Shown here: positions 1-8,878 of the stretch, piece after piece | Position numbering within the stretch: the stretch's first letter is position 1 | Layout of the letters: every line of letters starts with the position of its first letter | Source of the DNA: Poseidonibacter lekithochrous | GTDB taxonomy: Bacteria; Campylobacterota; Campylobacteria; Campylobacterales; Arcobacteraceae | Assembly (NCBI RefSeq): GCF_018861145.1 | Contig: NZ_JAHKQT010000017.1 | Span: 216,382 to 280,381 of the forward strand | DNA: 64,000 bases | Reading direction: 5' to 3' | Notes under the pieces: model-generated | What the model was told of the DNA's origin: nothing | The model's input: only the letters and a program-made list of their open reading frames with translations | Database searches by the model: none | Translations under genes and position numbers: made by a program

Positions 1-2
1 AT

Positions 3-872
3 AAATATGCAGTTCAAGTATTATGTGAAACAGCTTTGAGTTCTGGTGTGATTTATGAAGAAGATGAAAAAATATTTTTATCAAAAATTGGTTTCTTTCT
101 TAATAGTGATGAAATGACTATTGCAAATATGAATTATAATCATGATGTTAATTATCAAGGTTTATTTTATTTAGAAGAAGCAATTAAAAGTGGAAAAGCT
201 GAAGGTCTAAAAGTATTTGGAGATTGGGAAACAATTTATCCTGCACTTTCTTCTTTGCCAAAAAAAACACAAGATTCGTGGTTTGAATTCGATCACTTAT
301 ATTCAGATTCTGGATTTCCTAGGGCAATTGAAATTTTAAAAGGATTAAAGCCTAGAAATATATTAGATATAGGTGGAAATACTGGTAAGTTTGCAATGTT
401 ATTAGCTCAAGATGAACCTAATATTGATATCACGATTATGGACTTACCACAACAAGTTAAACTTGCAAAACAAAATATTTATGAGAAAAATATTAATAAT
501 ATTACTACTTATGAAGCAAATATATTATTAGAAGAGACAAAGATTCCAAAGGGTTTTGATATTATTTGGATGAGTCAGTTTTTAGATTGTTTTAAGGAGG
601 AACAAATTATCTCTATTCTTAAGAAAATAAAATCATCTATGTCAGGGAATAGTGAAATTTGTATAATGGAACCATTTTGGGATAGACAGATTAATGAAAC
701 AGCTGCTTATTGTGTTATAAATACTTCTCCTTATTTTACCGCTATGGCAAATGGATATAGCAAAATGTTTAAATATACTGATTTTGAAAAATATATAGAA
801 AAATCAGGATTATGTGTAATTGAGATAAAAGATAATATTGGCCTTTGTCAAACAATAATAAGGTGTAAATAA
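3..872 (+). CDS. SAM-dependent methyltransferase, 5' end outside window
   Basis: The reading frame is open to the first base of the window, so the true start lies upstream and about 290 codons are visible. The encoded protein has a class I Rossmann methyltransferase core: the glycine-rich SAM-binding motif (LDIGGNTGKF) is encoded at about 363-392, followed by an acidic strand (TIMDLPQQ). The preceding part, with an aromatic-rich helical stretch ending in a YSDSGFPRA-like segment, resembles the N-terminal dimerisation region of small-molecule O-methyltransferases. The stop codon overlaps the next start (TAATG at 870-874), so the two genes are translationally coupled. O-methyltransferases of this type occur in aryl-polyene and other pigment clusters, but the genes that would show this are outside the window. 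Family call firm; substrate unknown. Confidence 0.8.
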   Translation, partial: KYAVQVLCETALSSGVIYEEDEKIFLSKIGFFLNSDEMTIANMNYNHDVNYQGLFYLEEAIKSGKAEGLKVFGDWETIYPALSSLPKKTQDSWFEFDHLYSDSGFPRAIEILKGLKPRNILDIGGNTGKFAMLLAQDEPNIDITIMDLPQQVKLAKQNIYEKNINNITTYEANILLEETKIPKGFDIIWMSQFLDCFKEEQIISILKKIKSSMSGNSEICIMEPFWDRQINETAAYCVINTSPYFTAMANGYSKMFKYTDFEKYIEKSGLCVIEIKDNIGLCQTIIRCK

Positions 873-1642
873 TGAATAAAATGCTTCTAGTACTTTTAAG
901 TTTTTTTGTATCTGTAAATTTAGCTTTTTCAAAAGATAATTTAACATATGGTTTAGGACTTAGTGTCTTATCAACACCTTCTTATCTTGGATCAAAGAAT
1001 CAAGAGTTAAGAGTTGTGCCTTTCCCATATATTGAATATAAAAGTAAATATATAAATATCGATAAAGATAAAATTTATAATGAATTTTACAATAAAGATA
1101 GGTTGAAAGTTGAAGTTAGTATAAGAGGAATGCTTCCTTCAAAAAGTGAGGAAAGCGCTAGAGTTGGAATGGAAGATTTAGATTTAATTATCGAAGTTGG
1201 ACCAAAATTTATTTACGATATTTATTCAAAAAATGATATGAATATTGACTTTGAATTACCTTTCCGTGCAGCATTTTCTATTGGGAACTCTTTAGAACAT
1301 CAAGGTTTTTTAGGAAGTTTTGATCTAAAATATAAAAATAAGTTATTAAATAATTATATTTTTAGTTTTACTACTGGTTTAGGTTTTGCAGATAAAAAAT
1401 TCAACAACTATTATTATGAAGTAAATTCGCAAGATGTTACATCAATTAGAACAGAGTATCATTCAAAAAGTGGTTATAGTGGTTGGCATAATGCCTTAGC
1501 ACTTACAAAAAGAGATGAGCATATGTGGTACGGTGGATTTATTAAACATTATTATTTAGATGGAGTAGTATTTAAAGATTCATCTTTATTAGAAACAAAA
1601 AACTCTCTATTTTATGGTCTTGCTTTTAGTTATCTATTTTAG
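872..1642 (+). CDS. MipA/OmpV-family outer-membrane protein
   Basis: Predicted 256-aa exported beta-barrel. Residues 1-20 form a signal peptide ending at NLAFS. The mature start (YGLGLSVLSTPSYLGSKNQ, then RVVPFPYIEYK) is the typical opening of the MipA/OmpV family, whose members are outer-membrane proteins linked to murein-synthesis scaffolding (MipA) or to osmotic and antimicrobial responses (OmpV). The C-terminus ends in FSYLF, a terminal aromatic expected of a beta-barrel. Length is normal for the family. It starts on the stop codon of the preceding methyltransferase and is probably the last gene of that transcript; a 79-bp gap with promoter-like AT-rich sequence separates it from cdsA. 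Function in this organism is unknown. Confidence 0.8.
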   Translation: MNKMLLVLLSFFVSVNLAFSKDNLTYGLGLSVLSTPSYLGSKNQELRVVPFPYIEYKSKYINIDKDKIYNEFYNKDRLKVEVSIRGMLPSKSEESARVGMEDLDLIIEVGPKFIYDIYSKNDMNIDFELPFRAAFSIGNSLEHQGFLGSFDLKYKNKLLNNYIFSFTTGLGFADKKFNNYYYEVNSQDVTSIRTEYHSKSGYSGWHNALALTKRDEHMWYGGFIKHYYLDGVVFKDSSLLETKNSLFYGLAFSYLF

Positions 1643-1721
1643 ATTTTAATTAATAAGATTTTACTTACACTTAACAAAGTCAAAAAATGTTAAAATATCC
1701 TAATTTAATTAAAGGTTATGT

Positions 1722-2483
1722 ATGTCAAATCTTATAAAAGATAGTTCTACTAGAATTAAAACTGCTTTAGTTCTTTTTTTCGCATTTATTTTAGTATCTT
1801 ATTTTGATACTTTATTTCTTGTTTGGGTATTTTTTGGTTTCTTTTTAATTGTAGGAATTTCAGAAGCTAAAAAGCTTTTTGAAATTGAGACTAATTACTC
1901 TATATATCAATATTCTGGTATTATTTGGGTTGTTGCATATTTTTATCCAAATCCAATGGAACTGGTGTTTGTCTCTTTAATTGTAACTGCTTCAATCATG
2001 GCATATACTAAGAAAACTAATCCAAAAATCATATTACCAATGCTTTATCCAATGGTTTCATTTTTATTCTTATTATCTTTATATACAGAGTATGGAATAC
2101 AATCTTTATGGTGGATATTATTTATTGTTGCAAGTGCTGATACTGGTGCTTATTATGTTGGAAAAAGTATTGGGAAAACAAAATTTTGTGAAACGAGTCC
2201 TAAGAAAACACTAGAAGGTGTAATTGGTGGAGTTATCCTTGCTGGATTATTAGGACCCTTATTTGCAATAGATAATATTTCATATTTTGCAGCATTAATT
2301 ATTTCTTTAATTGTAGCTGTTTCATCTGTTTTTGGAGATTTATTTGAATCTTATTTAAAAAGAGAAGCTGGAGTAAAAGATAGTGGAGATATTCTTCCTG
2401 GTCATGGGGGTGTTCTAGATAGAACTGATGGCTTCCTTTTTGCAGGTGTTATTATGCTTGTACTTCTTAGGATTGTAGCTTGA
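1722..2483 (+). CDS. cdsA: Phosphatidate cytidylyltransferase
   Basis: Makes CDP-diacylglycerol from CTP and phosphatidic acid, the branch point of phospholipid synthesis, in the inner membrane. The 253-aa protein has about seven hydrophobic segments and a full CTP-transferase signature at residues 210-236: SYLKRE, then KDSGDILPGHGG and DRTD, with the metal- and CTP-binding acidic residues present. The ATG follows AAAGG at suitable spacing. It opens a long plus-strand operon: the last four bases overlap the TTG start of dxr. The cdsA-dxr pair is also found in Campylobacter (from memory). Confidence 0.96.
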   Translation: MSNLIKDSSTRIKTALVLFFAFILVSYFDTLFLVWVFFGFFLIVGISEAKKLFEIETNYSIYQYSGIIWVVAYFYPNPMELVFVSLIVTASIMAYTKKTNPKIILPMLYPMVSFLFLLSLYTEYGIQSLWWILFIVASADTGAYYVGKSIGKTKFCETSPKKTLEGVIGGVILAGLLGPLFAIDNISYFAALIISLIVAVSSVFGDLFESYLKREAGVKDSGDILPGHGGVLDRTDGFLFAGVIMLVLLRIVA

Positions 2484-3547
2484 TTCTATTAGGTTCTACT
2501 GGTTCAATTGGTGTAAATACTCTAAATATTGCACGTAAATTTAACTTAAATGTTGAAGTACTTGTAGCAGGTAGCAATATTGATGTATTAAATAAGCAAA
2601 TTGAAGAGTTCAAACCTAAAAAGGTAGTGATTGCAAATAAAGAAGATATTTCAAAAGTAAATCATCCTGATGTTTTGGCAGGTGAAGATGAAATACTTAA
2701 TGCGATTGAAAATAGTAAATCAGAAACTGTAGTAAATGCTCTTGTAGGTTTTCTAGGTTTAAATCCAACATTAAAAGCAATTGAATGCGGTAAAAAATTA
2801 GCTCTTGCAAATAAAGAATCACTTGTAGTTGCTGGAAAATTTATTGATTATACTAATTTAAGTCCAATTGATTCTGAACATTTTGGTTTATGGTATTTAC
2901 TTCAAGATAAAGCAATTGATTCTATGACAGTAACTGCAAGTGGTGGTTCATTTAGAGATTATCCTCTTGCAGATTTAGCAAATGTTTCTATAAAAGAAGC
3001 CCTAAATCATCCAAATTGGTCTATGGGAAATAAAATCACAATAGATAGTGCTACCATGACAAATAAAATATTTGAACTTATGGAAGCTGCATGGTTATTT
3101 GATATTAGAAAACTAGATGCAATTATTGAGACAAAATCACTAATTCATGCAATGGTTAATTTTAAAGATGGAAGTACAACAGCACATATTGCAAATGCTT
3201 CTATGCAACTTCCTATTGCTTATGCAATTTTAGGAAAATGCGATGAGCAGATTTTAGAACCAGTTAATTTACTTGAAGTTGGTTCTTTAGAGTTTAAAAA
3301 GATCGAGACTTCTAGATATCCAATATGGGAAGCAAAAAATGATATTATAAATAATCTTGATTTAGGTGTTATTTTAAATGCAGCCAATGAAGTTGGAGTT
3401 GCAAAGTTTTTAGATTCAAAAATTGGATTTTTAGATGTTTCAAAGATTTCTTTAAATGCTTTAAATAAATTTAACAATGTCAAAATAAATACGCTTGATG
3501 ATATTTTTGCAATTGATAAAGAAGTGAGGTCTTATTGTGAGTCTTGA
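2480..3547 (+). CDS. dxr: 1-deoxy-D-xylulose 5-phosphate reductoisomerase
   Basis: Second enzyme of the MEP isoprenoid pathway; converts DXP to MEP using NADPH and a divalent metal in the cytoplasm. The NADPH loop GSTGSIG is at residues 5-11, LANKES at 109-114, the metal-ligand segment DSEH at 131-134, TASGGSF near 152-158 and the HPNWSMGNKITIDSATMTNK segment at about 177-196, all typical. The length (355 aa) is slightly short of the 385-400 aa usual in enterobacteria but normal for Campylobacterota. Translation starts at TTG, sharing four bases with the end of cdsA; the first residues are already the beta-strand before the NADPH loop, so nothing is missing. The partner enzyme Dxs is also in this window. 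Confidence 0.96.
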   Translation: MILLGSTGSIGVNTLNIARKFNLNVEVLVAGSNIDVLNKQIEEFKPKKVVIANKEDISKVNHPDVLAGEDEILNAIENSKSETVVNALVGFLGLNPTLKAIECGKKLALANKESLVVAGKFIDYTNLSPIDSEHFGLWYLLQDKAIDSMTVTASGGSFRDYPLADLANVSIKEALNHPNWSMGNKITIDSATMTNKIFELMEAAWLFDIRKLDAIIETKSLIHAMVNFKDGSTTAHIANASMQLPIAYAILGKCDEQILEPVNLLEVGSLEFKKIETSRYPIWEAKNDIINNLDLGVILNAANEVGVAKFLDSKIGFLDVSKISLNALNKFNNVKINTLDDIFAIDKEVRSYCES

Positions 3548-3824
3548 TATGCTTGTTCCCTTTGGAATATTATTAGCTTTAGTTGTTTATTTGATATTTA
3601 CAAGATCGAAGTTTGAAAAAGATGTTATTAATGTATATGAAAAAAAGTTTGAAGAGTGGAAAGAGTTTAATACGACAACTACAAAAGAAGTTGAACCTAC
3701 TAAAACTTTAGTTGGATTAGTTTATAAAACTGGATATAAAGTTAATATTGAACTTCTTGATGAGACTCCTAAGGCTCAACTTGAAAAAGGTAAATTTGAA
3801 ATAAGTGATATAAAGGACAAGTAA
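3537..3824 (+). CDS. Small membrane-anchored protein, unknown function
   Basis: Predicted 95 aa: one membrane helix at residues 5-22, then a charged, probably helical linker (EKDVINVYEKKFEEWKEF) and a compact lysine/glutamate-rich tail likely in the cytoplasm. I do not recognise the family. The GTG start is preferred over an ATG 12 bases further on because GAGGT at 3526-3530 lies six bases before the GTG and too far from the ATG. It overlaps the end of dxr by 11 bases and its own stop overlaps the next start, so it is expressed with the isoprenoid/lipid operon. No enzyme motif is visible. Confidence 0.75.
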   Translation: MSLDMLVPFGILLALVVYLIFTRSKFEKDVINVYEKKFEEWKEFNTTTTKEVEPTKTLVGLVYKTGYKVNIELLDETPKAQLEKGKFEISDIKDK

Positions 3825-4246
3825 TGAAGTACTTAATTCTATTTCTTATTTTTGTATCTTTATTAGATGCACAAATATATAGAAAAAGTTCACAAGTTGT
3901 TGTAGATACAAAAGAAATGCTTATGTGGGCAGATGATATTTCTGTAATTAAAGTAATGAAAACACATGATGATGCAATTTCTTATTGCGAAGCACTTGTC
4001 TTCTCTGGTTATTCTGATTGGCGAATACCAAAAATAGAAGAGTTTAAAACAATTGTTGATAAAAAGAATTTCAAAAATTATATAAATAAAGCATTTAGAT
4101 ATAACGTTCCAGATGGATATTGGGCTGAAAGATCTCATTGGAGAACACTTTGGTTTTATGCTGATTATATGCATTTTGTAAGTGGAACAGCATATTTTGA
4201 TAGTAGACATAAAAATAAATATGTTAGATGCGTAAGAAAAATATAA
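3824..4246 (+). CDS. Exported DUF1566-domain protein
   Basis: 140-aa protein with a signal peptide (residues 1-16, ending LLDA). The mature part is a single DUF1566 (Lcl C-terminal-like) domain, recognisable by LMWADD near 33-38, a helix with Cys55, the GYSDWRIPKIEEF core (DWRIP at 65-69) and the closing YVRCVR at 133-138 with Cys136. Cys55 and Cys136 could form the disulphide usual in this fold. DUF1566 domains occur in secreted and surface proteins and adopt a C-type-lectin-like fold; a ligand is not known. It sits within the cdsA-tsaD operon, with its ATG on the stop of the previous gene. Confidence 0.8.
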   Translation: MKYLILFLIFVSLLDAQIYRKSSQVVVDTKEMLMWADDISVIKVMKTHDDAISYCEALVFSGYSDWRIPKIEEFKTIVDKKNFKNYINKAFRYNVPDGYWAERSHWRTLWFYADYMHFVSGTAYFDSRHKNKYVRCVRKI

Positions 4247-4260
4247 GGGAGGATAGAGTT

Positions 4261-4791
4261 TTGAGTAAAAGAGTTTTAATATTACATGGTTTAGGTGGTA
4301 GTGATTATCCTCACTGGCAAGCTTGTTTGGCAGCTGATTTAATAAAACAGCATTACACTGTATCTTTTCCTGTAATGCCAAATAGAGATAATCCAAAACT
4401 TGAAGAGTGGAAAGAGTGTTTAAAGAAAGAAATATCACATTTTAATCCAGATATTGTTATCTGCCACTCTTTAGCAAACGTATTATGGTTTCATACTTGT
4501 GATGAATTAAATGTTAGTTTAGAAAAACTTATGTTAGTAGCTCCTGTTAGTAGAGAAAGAGTAGTTGAGGCTGCGAGTACTTTTTATCCTTACCCAATCG
4601 CAAAAGATTTGAAAGCTAAAGACATTATTATGTTAGCATCAACAAATGATCCTTATATGACAGAAGATGAAGCCTTAGATTTAAAAGAAAAATTAAATAT
4701 TGAAATAAATGTACTCAGAAATGCAGGACATATAAATGCAGACTCTGGTTTTGGTTCGCATGATTTTGCATTAGATTGGCTTACTAAATGA
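4261..4791 (+). CDS. RBBP9/YdeN-family alpha/beta hydrolase
   Basis: 176-aa serine hydrolase. The opening [17 protein letters not shown] is typical of the RBBP9/YdeN family. The likely triad is Ser70 in CHSLAN, Asp130 in STNDPY and His157 in [10 protein letters not shown], all at normal spacing. I start at TTG 4261 and not at the in-frame ATG at 4228 because AGGGAGG at 4247-4253 is correctly placed for the TTG, and the longer form would add eleven unrelated residues and overlap the DUF1566 gene. The stop overlaps the tsaD start (ATGA). Substrate unknown. Confidence 0.85.
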   Translation: MSKRVLILHGLGGSDYPHWQACLAADLIKQHYTVSFPVMPNRDNPKLEEWKECLKKEISHFNPDIVICHSLANVLWFHTCDELNVSLEKLMLVAPVSRERVVEAASTFYPYPIAKDLKAKDIIMLASTNDPYMTEDEALDLKEKLNIEINVLRNAGHINADSGFGSHDFALDWLTK

Positions 4792-5789
4792 TTTTAAGTA
4801 TTGAAAGTTCATGTGACGATAGCTCAATTGCAATAACAAATAGTGAAACTTTAGAGTTAGTTTATCACAAGAAAATATCTCAAGAATTACAACACAGTAT
4901 TTATGGTGGAGTAGTTCCTGAATTAGCTGCAAGATTACATATTGAAGCCTTACCCAAAATATTAGAAGAGTGCGTAGACTACTTTCCAAAATTAAAAGCA
5001 ATAGCTGTTACATCAGCTCCTGGATTATCAGTTACTTTAATGGAAGGAGTTACTATGGCAAAAGCTTTAAGTATTTCGCTTGATCTTCCTCTAATCTCTG
5101 TTAATCACTTAAAAGGTCATATCTATTCTCTTTTTATAGAAAAAGAGGAAGTTCTTCCAATTACTATTTTATTAGTTTCAGGTGGACATACTCAAATAAT
5201 AGAAGCAAATTCATTAAATGATATGAATTTAATAGCAAGTACCATGGATGATAGTTTTGGTGAGAGCTTTGATAAAGTATCAAAGATGTTAGGTCTTGGA
5301 TATCCTGGTGGTCCAGTGGTTCAAGAGTATGCATTAAAAGGTGATGAAAATAGATTTGAATTACCAGTTCCTTTAAGACAAAGTCCAAATATTGAGTTTT
5401 CATATTCAGGTCTTAAAAATGCAGTGCGGCTTTTAATAGAAAAGTGTGTTAGCGAAGATGGAATAGTTAGTGACCAAGATAAATATGATATCTGTGCATC
5501 TTTTCAAAAAACAGCAATTGCACATATTATGCAAAAAACAAAGAAACTATTTAAACAAAAAGTTCCTAGAAACTTTGCAATAGTTGGTGGAGCAAGTGCT
5601 AATATTTACCTTCGAACGCAAATAGAAGAGTTATGTAAGAAAAATGGAACAATATTACATCTAAGTCAATTAAAATACTGTAGTGATAATGCTGCAATGA
5701 TAGGTCGAGTAGCAGTTGAGCAGTACAAGCAAAAAGAATTTACAAAGCTTGATGACATAGATGTACAATCAAGACTAAAAGGATTTTAA
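4788..5789 (+). CDS. tsaD: tRNA N6-threonylcarbamoyladenosine transferase TsaD
   Basis: Catalytic subunit of the t6A37 tRNA modification system (formerly Gcp/YgjD), working with TsaB, TsaC and TsaE. The 333-aa protein starts directly with the nucleotide-binding strand ([12 protein letters not shown]). Metal-binding histidines are His107 and His111 in NHLKGH, with Asp300 in SDNAA; SGGHTQ is at 131-136 and the [19 protein letters not shown] loop follows. It overlaps the hydrolase by four bases and is followed without gap by the SUI1-like gene. An essential gene in most bacteria; the call is firm. Confidence 0.97.
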   Translation: MILSIESSCDDSSIAITNSETLELVYHKKISQELQHSIYGGVVPELAARLHIEALPKILEECVDYFPKLKAIAVTSAPGLSVTLMEGVTMAKALSISLDLPLISVNHLKGHIYSLFIEKEEVLPITILLVSGGHTQIIEANSLNDMNLIASTMDDSFGESFDKVSKMLGLGYPGGPVVQEYALKGDENRFELPVPLRQSPNIEFSYSGLKNAVRLLIEKCVSEDGIVSDQDKYDICASFQKTAIAHIMQKTKKLFKQKVPRNFAIVGGASANIYLRTQIEELCKKNGTILHLSQLKYCSDNAAMIGRVAVEQYKQKEFTKLDDIDVQSRLKGF

Positions 5790-6170
5790 ATGATATTTGA
5801 AATGGGTGCAAAACTTGATGGAGATAATCATGATACATCAAAACATAATGAAAAACCAAAGAAATCAAAACCTAATAATAAAAATAGTAAGAACAATAAA
5901 CCAACAGCTCCTAGTACTTTCAATAAAAATGAAATCTTGCCAAAGAATCAACATCAATTAGTATTTACTTATGAAAAAAGAAAAGGGAAACCAGTAACTT
6001 TAGTAGGTAGATTTTCTTTAAATGATGCAGATAAAAAAGAGATACTAAAACTTTTAAAGAAAAAGTTAGCTTGTGGTGGTGCTATTAAAGATGAATGGAT
6101 AGAACTACAAGGTGATGTAAAAGAGAAGATTATCACAATTTTAAAAGCAGATGGATGGAAATTTAGATAA
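5790..6170 (+). CDS. SUI1/YciH-type translation initiation factor-like protein
   Basis: 126-aa protein whose C-terminal half (from about residue 52) is a SUI1/eIF1 domain: FTYEKRKGKPVTLVGRF, then the basic loop CGGAIKDEWIELQGD and the closing IITILKADGWKFR. The N-terminal 50 residues are low-complexity Lys/Asn/Pro-rich and probably disordered. eIF1-like proteins inspect the start codon in eukaryotes and archaea; bacterial YciH members may affect initiation fidelity but are not essential. The ATG follows the tsaD stop with zero bases between, and AAGGA lies upstream within tsaD, so it is co-translated with this tRNA-modification gene. Family call firm, role inferred. Confidence 0.88.
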   Translation: MIFEMGAKLDGDNHDTSKHNEKPKKSKPNNKNSKNNKPTAPSTFNKNEILPKNQHQLVFTYEKRKGKPVTLVGRFSLNDADKKEILKLLKKKLACGGAIKDEWIELQGDVKEKIITILKADGWKFR

Positions 6171-6185
6171 GAAAAAGGATTTTTA

Positions 6186-7571
6186 ATGCAAAAAATATTT
6201 GATGAGGTAGGCTCTTTAGATAAAAGATGTTATGAAGAGTTTTCTTTAAATGAAGATATACTTATGGAACATGCTGCTAATAGTATGGCTTTATATATTG
6301 AAGAAAAATTTTATGATAAAAAATCTATTTTAATAGTATGTGGTTCTGGAAATAATGGCGCAGATGGTATTACACTTGCAAGATTATTACATACAAAATT
6401 TGACGTGTCTTTATATTTTTATAAAGAAGCAAAAACAAATATTGGAAAGATTCAATATAAAAGGGTAAAGAGTCTAGGTGTTCCTGTTGTTAGTGAACTT
6501 GAGAATACAGATATTATAGTTGATTGTATTTTTGGTTCAGGATTAAATAAACCACTTGATAATGAAGCTATTTCTTTAATTAAGAAAATAAATAATATGG
6601 AAGCTATTAAAATTGCATGTGATATTCCAAGTGGTATTTTTAATGATGGACAACTAGACTCAGTTGCTTTTTATGCTGATATTACTATTACAATGGGAGC
6701 TTTAAAAACTTCACTTTTCTCTGATACTGCAAAAGATTATGTAGGTAAGATTAAAGTGGCTGACCTAGGAATACAAAGAAAACTTTATGAAACAAATACA
6801 AATAAATATCTTCTTGAAAAGAAAGATTTAAAACTGCCATTTAGAAATATACAAAACTCACATAAAGGTTCATATGGTCACTTAAATGTGGTTGCCGGAT
6901 GTAAAAAAGGGGCAGGGATAATAGCTGCAAAAGCTGCCTTTGGATTTGGTGCTGGGATTGTAAGTGTTGTATGTCATGAAAACCTTGATTTACCTTATCA
7001 CATTATGCAAACTCATTTTATAAGTGAAAACTGTACTGCAATTGCAATTGGTATGGGGCTTGGAAAATATGAAACAGAAGAGATTAAAAAAATACTTTCT
7101 AAAGATGTAAAAAAAATAGTTGATGCAGATTTATTTTATGATGAATTATTACTTGAAGTTTTAGATGAAGATATTGTTTTAACTCCACATCCAAAAGAGT
7201 TTTGTTCGCTTTTAAAAATATGTGATATAGCTGATATTAAAATTGATGAGTTACAAAACAACCGCATTAAATATGTAGAAAAATTTTGTTTAAAATATCC
7301 AAAAGTAGTATTACTTTTAAAAGGAACAAATGTAATTATTTCACAAGGTGAGAATTTATATATAAATACTTTCGGAACTGCTGTATTAAGTAAAGGTGGA
7401 AGTGGTGATGTTTTAAGTGGATTAGTAGGTTCTCTACTTGCACAAGGATATGAACCCTTGGATGCAGCAATTAATGCAAGTTTAGCACATGCTTTAGCAG
7501 CTGCAAACTTTAAGAGAAATGACTATTCTCTAATTCCATCTGATTTAATAGAAGAGGTAAGAAGATTATGA
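6186..7571 (+). CDS. nnr: Bifunctional NAD(P)HX epimerase / ADP-dependent dehydratase
   Basis: Repairs hydrated NADH and NADPH. The N-terminal YjeF_N epimerase half includes CGSGNNGADG at residues 52-61 and the IPSGIF loop. The C-terminal ribokinase-like dehydratase half starts with NSHKGSYGHLNVVAG and carries LTPHPKEF, LLLKGTNVII and the catalytic GGSGDVLSG segment near residue 405. The 461-aa length fits the fused form. The ATG follows AAGGA at correct spacing, 15 bases after the SUI1-like gene, and the stop overlaps cutA. Confidence 0.95.
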   Translation: MQKIFDEVGSLDKRCYEEFSLNEDILMEHAANSMALYIEEKFYDKKSILIVCGSGNNGADGITLARLLHTKFDVSLYFYKEAKTNIGKIQYKRVKSLGVPVVSELENTDIIVDCIFGSGLNKPLDNEAISLIKKINNMEAIKIACDIPSGIFNDGQLDSVAFYADITITMGALKTSLFSDTAKDYVGKIKVADLGIQRKLYETNTNKYLLEKKDLKLPFRNIQNSHKGSYGHLNVVAGCKKGAGIIAAKAAFGFGAGIVSVVCHENLDLPYHIMQTHFISENCTAIAIGMGLGKYETEEIKKILSKDVKKIVDADLFYDELLLEVLDEDIVLTPHPKEFCSLLKICDIADIKIDELQNNRIKYVEKFCLKYPKVVLLLKGTNVIISQGENLYINTFGTAVLSKGGSGDVLSGLVGSLLAQGYEPLDAAINASLAHALAAANFKRNDYSLIPSDLIEEVRRL

Positions 7572-7879
7572 AAATAGTTTTAGTTCAAACAACATGCGCT
7601 TCAAAAACTGAAGCAAAAAATATTGCGAAGATTTTAATTGATGCAAGACTTGCTGCTTGTGTGCAGTTAAGTGAATGTGAATCTCTTTATACTTGGAATA
7701 ATGAGTTTTGTTGTGATAATGAAATACTAGTTAATATTAAAACTAGAAAAGAAAACTTTGAAAAAGTAAAGAATAAAATTAAAGAATATCATAGTTATGA
7801 TGTTCCTGAAATTATAGAAATAGATATAACAAATTCAGGGAAAAAATATTTAAGATTTATTGAAGAAAATACAAATTAA
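7568..7879 (+). CDS. cutA: Divalent-cation tolerance protein CutA
   Basis: 103-aa cytoplasmic protein of the CutA1 family, a very stable PII-like trimer. Family marks are the strand-helix opening (VLVQTTCASKTEAKNIAKILIDARLAACVQ), SLYTWNNE and VKEYHSYDVPEIIEID-like segment near residues 74-88. In E. coli cutA is linked to copper tolerance, but its biochemical role is not settled. Its ATG overlaps the stop of the NAD(P)HX repair gene by four bases. It is the last gene before the tRNA cluster, whose own promoter lies 40 bases beyond the stop. Confidence 0.94.
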   Translation: MKIVLVQTTCASKTEAKNIAKILIDARLAACVQLSECESLYTWNNEFCCDNEILVNIKTRKENFEKVKNKIKEYHSYDVPEIIEIDITNSGKKYLRFIEENTN

Positions 7880-7919
7880 ATTAAATTTAGCTAAATTTCT
7901 CAATTTGTTAAATTTACTC

Positions 7920-7948
7920 TTGACAAAATAGTAAAAACATAATATAAT
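7920..7948 (+). promoter_or_regulatory. Sigma-70 promoter of the tRNA cluster
   Basis: TTGACA at 7920-7925 and TATAAT at 7943-7948 are separated by exactly 17 bases, a perfect consensus housekeeping promoter. Transcription should start near 7955, about 25 bases before the tRNA-Pro 5' end. Full -35 consensus is uncommon in Campylobacterota promoters, which fits the high expression needed for tRNA genes. Confidence 0.9.
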
Positions 7949-7979
7949 TCCGTCCACTTTTCGTAAGAATTGTGATTGG

Positions 7980-8056
7980 CGGAGTGTAGCGCAGCCTGGT
8001 AGCGCACCTGGTTTGGGACCAGGGGGTCGAAGGTTCGAGTCCTTTCACTCCGACCA
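7980..8056 (+). tRNA. tRNA-Pro (UGG)
   Basis: 77-nt cloverleaf. Acceptor arms CGGAGTG and CACTCCG pair fully, the anticodon loop is TTTGGGA with anticodon TGG between CCTGG/CCAGG stems, the T-loop is TTCGAGT, and CCA is encoded. First tRNA after the promoter. Confidence 0.97.
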
Positions 8057-8064
8057 TTATATGT

Positions 8065-8142
8065 GGTGGGTATAGCTCAGTTGGTTAGAGCATCGGTTTG
8101 TGGTACCGAGGGTCGCCGGTTCGAACCCGGTTACCCACCCCA
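8065..8142 (+). tRNA. tRNA-His (GUG)
   Basis: Cloverleaf with acceptor GTGGGTA/TACCCAC, anticodon loop TTGTGGT (anticodon GTG), T-loop TTCGAAC and encoded CCA. The start given includes the extra 5' G (G-1) at 8065 that faces the C73 discriminator, the identity element of histidine tRNA; without it the gene starts at 8066. Confidence 0.97.
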
Positions 8143-8153
8143 TTTTTTAAATT

Positions 8154-8230
<77 letters not shown>

Positions 8231-8259
8231 TTTTTAATCTTTTTAGAAAAAAAGATAAT

Positions 8260-8344
8260 GCGGATGTGGTGAAATTGGTATACACGCTAGACTTAGGATC
8301 TAGTGCTTTACGGCGTGAAGGTTCAAGTCCTTTCATCCGCACCA
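8260..8344 (+). tRNA. tRNA-Leu (UAG)
   Basis: 85-nt class II tRNA with acceptor GCGGATG/CATCCGC, anticodon loop CTTAGGA (anticodon TAG), a long variable arm (TGCTTTACGGCGT) and encoded CCA. Confidence 0.96.
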
Positions 8345-8386
8345 TTTATACTTAAAGTATCTTCAGTTTTCTGAATTTATACTTTT

Positions 8387-8463
<77 letters not shown>

Positions 8464-8466
8464 TTT

Positions 8467-8520
8467 AAAAAGCCTTGAATAAGAAGTTTTTAAAACTTTT
8501 GATTCAAGGCTTTTTATTTT
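8467..8520 (+). terminator. Terminator-like hairpin inside the tRNA cluster
   Basis: AAAAAGCCTTGAAT (8467-8480) pairs with ATTCAAGGCTTTTT (8502-8515), and inner bases extend the stem to about 22 pairs with few mismatches; T-rich sequence follows. It has the form of an intrinsic terminator between tRNA-Gly and the second tRNA-Arg, with only about 15 bases before the next tRNA, too few for a separate promoter. It may be read through or serve as an RNA-processing hairpin. Confidence 0.75.
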
Positions 8521-8535
8521 TAAACTATATAGAAT

Positions 8536-8612
<77 letters not shown>

Positions 8613-8654
8613 CTTTTTAATAATTTTAATTTCTAATAGGAATTAATATCAGGT

Positions 8655-8731
<77 letters not shown>

Positions 8732-8736
8732 ATTAC

Positions 8737-8787
8737 AAGCTTTTATCTATTTGAACTTAGGTTCTTTTAGATGAAAGCTTTTTTTTT
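8737..8787 (+). terminator. Rho-independent terminator of the tRNA cluster
   Basis: AAGCTTTTATCTA (8737-8749) pairs with TAGATGAAAGCTT (8768-8780), the loop holds a GAAC/GTTC mini-stem, and eight to nine T residues follow. Ends the tRNA transcript before the rhodanese-GGDEF-EAL gene. Confidence 0.88.
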
Positions 8788-8878
8788 GCTCAATTTTTAT
8801 GTATAAAATTATTTCTTAATTATTAGCTTTAATATATTATACTGTCACTTCAGATAAACAATAATCATTGGAGCTTTA

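Noticed and set aside
4228..4260. An upstream ATG start for the RBBP9-type hydrolase
   Set aside because: AGGGAGG is placed for the TTG at 4261, and the added residues do not belong to the fold.
8345..8386. Hairpin AAGTAT...ATACTT between tRNA-Leu and tRNA-Gly as a terminator
   Set aside because: No T-run and tRNA-Gly starts directly after; more likely spacer folding.
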